This document shows, one piece after another, positions 13,994 through 20,326 of a DNA stretch of 20,326 nucleotides. The stretch is taken from the NCBI GenBank assembly GCA_902464595.1, contig CABQJX010000043.1, positions 1-20,326 on the forward strand, given 5' to 3'. The notes below the pieces were generated by a model. The model worked only from the letters and a program-made list of their open reading frames with translations, searched no databases and was not told the DNA's origin. The stretch is from an uncultured Lachnoclostridium sp. Its GTDB lineage: Bacteria > Bacillota > Clostridia > Lachnospirales > Lachnospiraceae. A program made the position numbers and the translations under genes. The first letter of the stretch is position 1. The number at the start of each line of letters is the position of its first letter.

Positions 13994-14139
13994 TCTGCCA
14001 GGGTGTTTCATGTATATGCGGTTTGTACGGCTATAAATAGCCTTTGCAGCCGCCTATCTGTCGGAAGCAAAAGGTTTACTGAAACATGAAGAGACTCAAG
14101 AAGTTTGAGTATTTCTTCAAAATAGGGAGAATATAAGTT
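13994..14139 (+). other. Structured 146-bp gap between cdsA and dxr
   Basis: This is the longest gap in the plus-strand cluster downstream of pyrH. It holds the palindrome GGCTATAAATAGCC (14029-14042), nested within GCGG/CCGC arms (14018-14021 and 14050-14053). A second hairpin, ACTCAA (14094-14099) with TTGAGT (14105-14110), lies downstream. Neither is followed by a T run. I could not assign a confident promoter. A processing site or leader control of dxr is possible. Confidence 0.45.
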
Positions 14140-15294
14140 ATGGTAAAGAAAATCGCAGTTTTGGGTTCCACAGGATCCATCGGAACCCAGACATTGGAAG
14201 TGGTGCGGTACAATCAGGATATTGAGGTAACAGCCCTGGCAGCAGGGAGAAATGCAGAGCTTTTGGAGCGTCAGGTACGGGAATTTAAGCCAAAGCTGGC
14301 CTGCCTCTGGGATAAAAAAGGGGCAGAAGAACTGCGCACCCGTCTGGCAGATATGGATGTAAAAGTAGTAGGCGGGATGGAGGGCCTTATGGAGGCGGCT
14401 GCTGGGAAGGATACAGATCTGGTGGTCACAGCTGTGGTGGGAATGATCGGCATCCGGCCAACCATAGCAGCGATTGAGGCGGGAAAGGATATTGCCCTGG
14501 CCAACAAGGAGACTTTGGTCACAGCAGGGCATCTGATCATGCCTTTGGTAAAGGAGAAAAAGGTTCGGCTCCTCCCTGTGGATTCGGAACACTCTGCTAT
14601 TTTTCAGTGTCTTCAGGGGGCTGGGGAAAACCCCATACACAAGATCCTTCTTACCGCCTCAGGAGGGCCTTTCAGAGGCTTTACAAGAGAGCAGCTAAAG
14701 CGTGTGCGCCTGGAGGATGCTTTAAAGCATCCTAACTGGTCCATGGGACAGAAGATAACCATTGATTCTTCTACCCTGGTCAATAAGGGTTTGGAAGTTA
14801 TGGAGGCCCACTGGCTGTTTGGGGTGGAAATGGATCAGGTACAGGTAGTCGTGCAGCCGGCCAGCGTGATCCACTCCATGGTAGAGTTTGAGGATGGAGC
14901 GGTCATTGCCCAGTTAGGAACCCCTGACATGAAGCTGCCTATCCAGTATGCCCTATATTACCCACAGCGCCGTTTCCTTCCAGGGGACCGCCTGGATTTC
15001 ACAAAGCTGTCCCGGATCGAGTTTGACTGTCCGGATATGGACACATTCCAGGGCCTTCGTCTGGCCTACGAGGCAGGAAAGCGGGGCGGCTCTCTGCCTA
15101 CGGTATTTAACGCTGCCAATGAGCGGGCAGTGGCTCTGTTCCTGGAACGGAAGATTCCTTATCTGGCCATCACAGAGCTGATCCAGGCGTCTATGGAACA
15201 CCATCAGGTGGTGGAGCATCCGAATGTGGAGCAGATCCTGGAGGCAGAGCAGGAGACCTACCGCTATATTGACAGCTGCGGCTTGATCCGCTAA
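14140..15294 (+). CDS. dxr: 1-deoxy-D-xylulose-5-phosphate reductoisomerase
   Basis: Dxr (IspC) converts deoxyxylulose phosphate to 2-C-methylerythritol 4-phosphate with NADPH, the committed step of the MEP isoprenoid pathway. The 384-residue protein shows the NADPH loop GSTGSIG (9-15), LANKETLVTAG, PVDSEHSAIFQ (metal and substrate site), TASGGPFR and HPNWSMGQKITIDSSTL. ATG 14140 has a modest AGGGAGA ribosome site upstream. With ispG downstream in the same cluster, two MEP-pathway enzymes flank rseP, and uppS uses the product. Confidence 0.97.
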   Translation: MVKKIAVLGSTGSIGTQTLEVVRYNQDIEVTALAAGRNAELLERQVREFKPKLACLWDKKGAEELRTRLADMDVKVVGGMEGLMEAAAGKDTDLVVTAVVGMIGIRPTIAAIEAGKDIALANKETLVTAGHLIMPLVKEKKVRLLPVDSEHSAIFQCLQGAGENPIHKILLTASGGPFRGFTREQLKRVRLEDALKHPNWSMGQKITIDSSTLVNKGLEVMEAHWLFGVEMDQVQVVVQPASVIHSMVEFEDGAVIAQLGTPDMKLPIQYALYYPQRRFLPGDRLDFTKLSRIEFDCPDMDTFQGLRLAYEAGKRGGSLPTVFNAANERAVALFLERKIPYLAITELIQASMEHHQVVEHPNVEQILEAEQETYRYIDSCGLIR

Positions 15295-15345
15295 GAGGTT
15301 TGAAAGATCCGGCCGGAATCAAAAATAGAGACAGGTGGAAATAGA

Positions 15346-16431
15346 ATGAGCTTGATTATTGCCATGTTGATGTTGGGGATCATCATTATGATCCATGAGT
15401 TTGGGCATTTTCTTTTTGCAAAATTAAATAAGATTGGAGTGATCGAGTTTTCCCTGGGAATGGGGCCAAGGCTCCTGAGTTTTGAAAAAGGGGGAACACG
15501 GTATTCCTTAAAGCTTCTGCCCTTTGGCGGTTCCTGTATGATGCTGGGGGAGGACGGAGATCTGTCCCAGCCGGAGGAGGGCCAGATCCCTTCTGGATTT
15601 TTTGCAGAGAACGCTTTTAATAACAAGTCAGTCTGGGCCAGGATCTCGGTGGTAGCCGGAGGGCCGTTGTTTAATTTTATCCTGGCTTTTGGGCTGGCTA
15701 TGATCCTTATTGGGGCTACGGGCATAAGCCAGGCCAGGCTAAAGGGAGTTACGGAAGGATTCCCTGCCCAGGCGGCAGGCATGGAGGCAGGAGATGTGAT
15801 CACCTCGGTCAACGGCCGTTCGGTTCATTCTTATCGGGACATCAATTGGTATCTGTTTACCCACCCGGCGGATACAGTCCGTATCCGCTGGGAACGGGAA
15901 GGAGAGGACGGATCCCATCAGGAGTTTGGGGCAGAGCTGGTTCCCGCCTATTCTGAGGAAAACGGACGGAAGATGATCGGGGTGGAATTTGACCCTGTCC
16001 CCCAGGCGGTCGGCTCCTTAGGCCAGCTGATCCGCTACAGTGCTTATGAGGTGCAGTACTGGGTCCGCTATGTGTTTGACACTTTTTATATGATGTTTCA
16101 TGGAATGGTGTCTGTGAATGACATCAGCGGCCCAGTGGGAATTGTGACCACCATTGACGCCACCGTGGAGGAAACCGTTCCTTATGGAAGTTCAGCAGTG
16201 ATCCTGACGCTGATCAATTTTACCATTTTACTGAGCGCCAACCTGGGAGTGATGAATCTCCTCCCCATCCCTGCCTTAGACGGGGGGCGTCTGGTATTCC
16301 TTATCATTGAGGCGGTCCGGGGAAAGGCGATTGACAGGGAGAAAGAGGGGATGGTACACATGGCCGGAATGATGTTCCTTCTGGCCCTTATGGTGCTGAT
16401 CCTGTTTAATGATGTGAGAAAATTGTTTTAG
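15346..16431 (+). CDS. rseP: RIP metalloprotease RseP/RasP (site-2 protease)
   Basis: This intramembrane zinc protease (361 residues) has HEFGH (17-21) in the first membrane segment and the third zinc ligand region PALDGGR (Asp312) near the C-terminus. A PDZ domain lies in between (about 125-195, beginning KGVTEGFPAQAAGMEAGDVI). The family cleaves anti-sigma factors and remnant signal peptides in the membrane, and the Bacillus homologue RasP also affects division. ATG 15346 follows AGGTGG (15332-15337). The place between dxr and ispG-polC matches the conserved cluster. Confidence 0.96.
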   Translation: MSLIIAMLMLGIIIMIHEFGHFLFAKLNKIGVIEFSLGMGPRLLSFEKGGTRYSLKLLPFGGSCMMLGEDGDLSQPEEGQIPSGFFAENAFNNKSVWARISVVAGGPLFNFILAFGLAMILIGATGISQARLKGVTEGFPAQAAGMEAGDVITSVNGRSVHSYRDINWYLFTHPADTVRIRWEREGEDGSHQEFGAELVPAYSEENGRKMIGVEFDPVPQAVGSLGQLIRYSAYEVQYWVRYVFDTFYMMFHGMVSVNDISGPVGIVTTIDATVEETVPYGSSAVILTLINFTILLSANLGVMNLLPIPALDGGRLVFLIIEAVRGKAIDREKEGMVHMAGMMFLLALMVLILFNDVRKLF

Positions 16432-16446
16432 ATACAAAGGAGAGTT

Positions 16447-17511
16447 ATGATTAGGAAGGATACAAAGGCAATCCGGATCGGAGACCGGGTTATCGGCGGG
16501 GGCAATCCCATTCTGATCCAGTCTATGTGCAACACAAAGACAGAGGACGTAAGGGCAACGGTGGATCAGATCCTGGGCCTGGAAAGGGCAGGCTGTGATA
16601 TAATACGTGTGGCGGTTCCTACGATGGAGGCGGCAAAGGCCCTGTCAGAGATTAAGCGGCAAATCCACATTCCCCTGGTGGCAGATATTCATTTTGACTA
16701 CCGTCTGGCTGTGGCCTCCATTGAAAATGGAGCAGACAAGATCCGCATCAATCCGGGAAATATCGGCGACAGGGAAAGGGTAAGAACGGTCGTAGATAAA
16801 GCCAGGGAGTACAGTGTTCCCATCCGGGTGGGAGTCAACAGCGGTTCCCTTGAAAAAACAATTTTGGAAAAATATGGAGGAGTTACAGCGGAGGGGATCG
16901 TGGAGAGCGCTATGGATAAGGTGCATCTCATTGAGGACATGGGATATGATAATCTGGTGATCAGCATCAAATCCTCGGACGTGATGATGTGCGTCAAGGC
17001 CCATGAGCTCATTGCAGATCAGACCGTATATCCCCTTCATGTGGGGATCACAGAGTCGGGAACCCTGACCTCCGGCAATATTAAGTCCTCCGTGGGCCTG
17101 GGGATCATTCTTCATGAGGGCATCGGCGACACCATCCGCGTTTCCCTCACTGGGGATCCCCTGGAGGAGATCAAAAGCGCCAAGCTGATCTTAAAGGCTC
17201 TGGGGCTGAGAAAGGGAGGGATCGAGGTAGTGTCCTGTCCCACCTGCGGAAGGACCCGCATCGACCTGATCGGGCTTGCAAACCAGGTGGAAACCATGGT
17301 ATCAGAGTTTGACGACCTGAATGTAAAAGTAGCTGTAATGGGCTGCGTGGTCAATGGGCCTGGGGAGGCCAGGGAGGCAGATATTGGCATAGCCGGAGGC
17401 ATAGGAGAGGGGCTTTTGATCCGCAAGGGAGAGATCCTTAGAAAAGTGCCGGAACATGAACTTCTATCTTCCCTTCGCCAGGAGCTGGCTGCAATGAGAA
17501 AGGAGCAGTAA
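16447..17511 (+). CDS. ispG: 4-hydroxy-3-methylbut-2-enyl diphosphate synthase
   Basis: IspG (GcpE) reduces methylerythritol cyclodiphosphate to HMBPP, the penultimate MEP-pathway step, using a [4Fe-4S] cluster. The 354-residue protein is the short bacterial form. It has RVAVPTMEAA and PLVADIHFDYRLA in the TIM barrel. The cluster ligands are CPTC (Cys264, Cys267), Cys300 in MGCVVNGPGE, and the family's fourth ligand Glu307. ATG 16447 follows AAAGGAG closely. It lies 15 nt after rseP and 13 nt before polC, so it is firmly in the operon. Confidence 0.97.
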   Translation: MIRKDTKAIRIGDRVIGGGNPILIQSMCNTKTEDVRATVDQILGLERAGCDIIRVAVPTMEAAKALSEIKRQIHIPLVADIHFDYRLAVASIENGADKIRINPGNIGDRERVRTVVDKAREYSVPIRVGVNSGSLEKTILEKYGGVTAEGIVESAMDKVHLIEDMGYDNLVISIKSSDVMMCVKAHELIADQTVYPLHVGITESGTLTSGNIKSSVGLGIILHEGIGDTIRVSLTGDPLEEIKSAKLILKALGLRKGGIEVVSCPTCGRTRIDLIGLANQVETMVSEFDDLNVKVAVMGCVVNGPGEAREADIGIAGGIGEGLLIRKGEILRKVPEHELLSSLRQELAAMRKEQ

Positions 17512-17524
17512 GAACGAGGGATCT

Positions 17525-20326
17525 ATGGCTAAAAATTTTCTGGAAGTATTTCCAACTCTCAATATAGCAGAGCCGTTAAAGGAGCTTTTGGGCCTGGTGC
17601 AGGTGGATCGCGTGTCCGCCTCCAGGGACAGAAGCTCCCTGCGCATCTATCTGCGCAGTCCCAGGCTTATCCATAAACAGAATATTTTTGATCTGGAAAA
17701 GGGGATCAAAGCCCAGTTATTTCCAGATAAGCAGCTGACGGTAAAGATCCAGGAGACTTACCGCTTATCCGGTCAGTATACCCCCAAGAAGCTTTTGGAC
17801 GTGTACCGGGACAGCCTTCTTTTGGAATTAAAGAATTACAGCATCATTGAATATACCATGTTCCGCAAAGCACAGATTACCTTTGAGGGCGATGATGTGA
17901 TGAACCTGGCAGTAGAGGATACCATGGTAAACAGGGACAAGACAAGGGAACTGAAGCGTGTCTTGGAGAAGGTCTTTACAGAGCGCTGCGGACTTCCCGT
18001 GGAGGTCCGTTTTTCCTATGTGAAGCCCCAGAACAGCTTTCGCAGGCAGCAGATGGAGGAAAGGTGGGAACAGGAGGCGCGGGAGGCTCATGGAAGCCTT
18101 TTAGCGGCAAATAGCCGTGACGCCAAAGGCTCAGGGGAAGGTGCAAAAAGGCTGTCCGGCGGGGCAAAAAAGGGAGCAGAGGAAGGGGATCTCTTTATAC
18201 AGGCAGCAGATGGACAGCCGGAGGGCGCTCCCTGGGAGGCTATTATGGCCCAGGCGTCCCAGGAGTCGGCGGAGGAGACAGTAAAAGACAGCGCTTCCCC
18301 CGCTTCGCCCAAGAAGACACAGTTAAACAGGGGACGAAAAGGATGGGGCCGGGATCAGGGGAGCAGCGAGGAGAAAAAGCTTTCAGCCAAACGTTCCAAC
18401 AATCCTGACGTGCTCTATGGACGCGATGTTGAGGACGATCCCATTGAGATCGAAAAGCTGGAGGGAGAAGTGGGGGAGGTGACGGTGCGGGGCCAGATTC
18501 TTACCATGGACAGCAGGGAGCTGCGCAGCGGAAAATTCATCCTGATTTTCGATGTGTCGGATTTTACGGATACCATTACTGTAAAAATGTTTGTCCGCCC
18601 TGAGATCTTCGGAGAGGTAAAGGAAGGGCTCAAGGCCGGAATGTTTGTGAAAGTGAAAGGCGTTACCACCATCGACAAGTTTGATGGGGAGCTGACACTT
18701 GGATCCATTATGGGGATCAAAAAAATCGACGATTTTACCAGCAGGAGAATGGATTCCAGCCTCGAAAAGAGGGTGGAGCTCCATTGCCATACAAAGATGA
18801 GCGACATGGACGGCGTGTCCGATGTAAAGGACATCATTAAGAGGGCGAAAAAGTGGGGAATGCCTGCTGTGGCGGTGACGGATCACGGATGCGTCCAGGC
18901 ATTCCCGGATGCCAACCATGCCTTGGACAAGGGGGATACTTTTAAGGTCATTTACGGCGTGGAGGGCTACCTGGTAGATGATACCAAGCAGCTGGTAGAT
19001 AATTCCAAAGGACAGAGTTTTGAGGATACCTTTGTGGTATTCGATATTGAGACTACAGGCTTCAGCCCCAAAAAGAATAAGATCATTGAAATCGGGGCAG
19101 TGAGGGTAGAAGACGGGAAGATCACGGACCGCTTTTCCACTTTTGTGAATCCTGACGTCCCTATTCCCTTTGACATTGAAAAACTGACAGGCATCAATGA
19201 TGCCATGGTCCTTCCCTATCCTAAGATCGATGTGATCCTTCCGCAGTTTTTGGAATTTGTGGGAGATTCGGTATTGGTAGCCCATAATGCGGGGTTCGAC
19301 GTGGGCTTTATCAGCCATTTTGCTGAGGAGCTGGGACTGCCCTTTTCCCCTACTGTGCTGGATACCGTAACTATGGCCAGGCTGCTTTTGCCCAATCTGA
19401 ACCGCTACAAGCTGGACACCGTGGCAAAGGCGTTAAACATTTCTCTGGAAAACCATCACCGGGCTGTGGACGATGCCGGGGCGACAGCGGAAATTTTTGC
19501 CGCCTTTGTAAAGCTTTTGAGGGAGCGGGACATTGTGGATCTGGACGGCCTGAATGCCCAGAATGCCATGGACGTGGAAACCATACGCAAGCTTCCTACC
19601 AACCATGTGATCATTTTAGCAAAAAATGATGTGGGCCGTATCAATCTGTACCGCTTGGTCAGCTGGTCCCACTTAGAATATTATGCGAGAAGGCCCAGGA
19701 TTCCCAAAAGCATTTTAAACAAATACCGGGAGGGCCTTATCATCGGTTCTGCCTGCGAGGCGGGGGAGCTGTACCAGGCCCTTCTCAGGGGAGCGCCGGA
19801 TACGGAGATCGCCAGGCTGGTAAATTTTTACGATTATCTGGAAATACAGCCTCTGGGAAATAACGCATTTATGCTCCGCGATGAAAAGAGCACTGTAAAG
19901 ACGGAAGAAGACCTGATCGAGCTGAACAAGAGGATCGTAGAGCTGGGGGCTCAGTTTAATAAGCTGGTCTGCGCAACCTGTGATGTTCATTTCCTGGATC
20001 CCCAGGATGAGGTATACCGGCGGATCATTATGGCAGGCCAGGGCTTTAAGGATTCCGATGACCAGGCCCCTCTGTATCTGCGCACCACAGAGGAGATGTT
20101 AGAAGAATTTTCCTATTTGGGGCCGGATACCTGTTATCAGGTGGTAGTGACCAATACCAGGAAGATTGCGGCTATGTGCGAGCCCATTGCTCCGGTGCGC
20201 CCGGATAAATGTCCTCCGGTTATCCCGGATTCTGATAAGACGCTGACCAAAATATGCTATGACCGGGCTCACGAGATGTATGGTGAGGAGCTTCCAAAGA
20301 TCGTAGTGGACCGGCTGGAACGGGAG
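17525..20326 (+). CDS. polC: DNA polymerase III PolC-type alpha subunit (3' truncated)
   Basis: PolC is the main replicative polymerase of low-GC Gram-positive bacteria. The window holds 934 codons without a stop. The usual protein has over 1,400 residues, so the polymerase palm and fingers are cut off. Seen in order are an N-terminal domain (1-172), a charged low-complexity linker (about 173-291), an OB fold (about 305-405), the PHP domain start with HCHTKMSD (420-427), and AVTDHG. The inserted 3'-5' proofreading exonuclease has VFDIETTG (Asp507, Glu509), VAHNAGFD and HHRAVDDAGA. The PHP domain then resumes with CDVHFLDPQDE. ATG 17525 follows GAGGG (17516-17520), a close ribosome site. The linker is longer than I recall for Bacillus. 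Confidence 0.97.
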   Translation, partial: MAKNFLEVFPTLNIAEPLKELLGLVQVDRVSASRDRSSLRIYLRSPRLIHKQNIFDLEKGIKAQLFPDKQLTVKIQETYRLSGQYTPKKLLDVYRDSLLLELKNYSIIEYTMFRKAQITFEGDDVMNLAVEDTMVNRDKTRELKRVLEKVFTERCGLPVEVRFSYVKPQNSFRRQQMEERWEQEAREAHGSLLAANSRDAKGSGEGAKRLSGGAKKGAEEGDLFIQAADGQPEGAPWEAIMAQASQESAEETVKDSASPASPKKTQLNRGRKGWGRDQGSSEEKKLSAKRSNNPDVLYGRDVEDDPIEIEKLEGEVGEVTVRGQILTMDSRELRSGKFILIFDVSDFTDTITVKMFVRPEIFGEVKEGLKAGMFVKVKGVTTIDKFDGELTLGSIMGIKKIDDFTSRRMDSSLEKRVELHCHTKMSDMDGVSDVKDIIKRAKKWGMPAVAVTDHGCVQAFPDANHALDKGDTFKVIYGVEGYLVDDTKQLVDNSKGQSFEDTFVVFDIETTGFSPKKNKIIEIGAVRVEDGKITDRFSTFVNPDVPIPFDIEKLTGINDAMVLPYPKIDVILPQFLEFVGDSVLVAHNAGFDVGFISHFAEELGLPFSPTVLDTVTMARLLLPNLNRYKLDTVAKALNISLENHHRAVDDAGATAEIFAAFVKLLRERDIVDLDGLNAQNAMDVETIRKLPTNHVIILAKNDVGRINLYRLVSWSHLEYYARRPRIPKSILNKYREGLIIGSACEAGELYQALLRGAPDTEIARLVNFYDYLEIQPLGNNAFMLRDEKSTVKTEEDLIELNKRIVELGAQFNKLVCATCDVHFLDPQDEVYRRIIMAGQGFKDSDDQAPLYLRTTEEMLEEFSYLGPDTCYQVVVTNTRKIAAMCEPIAPVRPDKCPPVIPDSDKTLTKICYDRAHEMYGEELPKIVVDRLERE

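Noticed and set aside
14008..14640. A 210-codon minus-strand open frame opposite the start of dxr
   Set aside because: It overlaps conserved dxr motifs and has no family resemblance.
18383..19318. A 311-codon minus-strand open frame opposite polC
   Set aside because: It lies fully antisense to the conserved OB, PHP and exonuclease coding region and has no recognisable domain; a chance product of codon bias.

Overview
The window looks like chromosomal housekeeping DNA from a spore-forming, low-to-mid GC Firmicute, most likely a Lachnospiraceae-type clostridium. The reasons are a Gram-positive PolC, an alpha/beta-type spore protein (SASP), a YlbJ sporulation protein, strong AGGAGG ribosome sites, extended -10 promoters, and gene orders resembling the Bacillus subtilis yloV-recG, rsmD-coaD-ylbJ and pyrH-to-polC clusters. 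The genus is inference.

Layout. (1) 1-5035, plus strand: 3' end of a FakA/YloV-type protein, a BI-1/YetJ membrane protein with its own terminator, then an ROK sugar kinase translationally coupled to recG, and a small nitroreductase. A strong bidirectional terminator separates these from a convergent SASP gene (5162-5365, minus). (2) 5366-5623 is a divergent regulatory region, with a sigma-G-like signal for the SASP gene and a good sigma-A promoter for rsmD. (3) 5624-7307: rsmD, coaD and a coiled-coil gene overlap by ATGA junctions. The third gene looks like a clostridial counterpart of mycobacterial SepIVA. Their terminator lies inside the 3' end of the convergent ylbJ gene. (4) ylbJ (minus) and an M23 peptidase gene (plus) diverge from only 47 bp. 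The peptidase carries a Lys/Glu-rich pentapeptide-repeat insertion inside its catalytic domain. (5) 9399-10782, minus: a GGDEF-EAL gene with degenerate signature motifs and a single-base frameshift that splits the EAL domain. (6) 10783-11048: a divergent region with promoters both ways and a hairpin-rich segment of about 100 bp, bounded by two identical 13-bp copies of the pyrH -10 region. (7) 11049-20326, plus: pyrH-frr-uppS-cdsA-dxr-rseP-ispG-polC, with polC cut by the window end.

The last cluster joins pyrimidine nucleotide supply, ribosome recycling, isoprenoid and phospholipid precursor synthesis, membrane proteolysis and DNA replication, an arrangement well known in Firmicutes. I found no CRISPR array, rRNA, tRNA, transposase, prophage or toxin/defence cassette. 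There is no clear new multi-gene system here. The observations most worth following are the SepIVA-like protein, the pyrH leader element, the M23 insertion, and the degenerate, frameshifted GGDEF-EAL gene.
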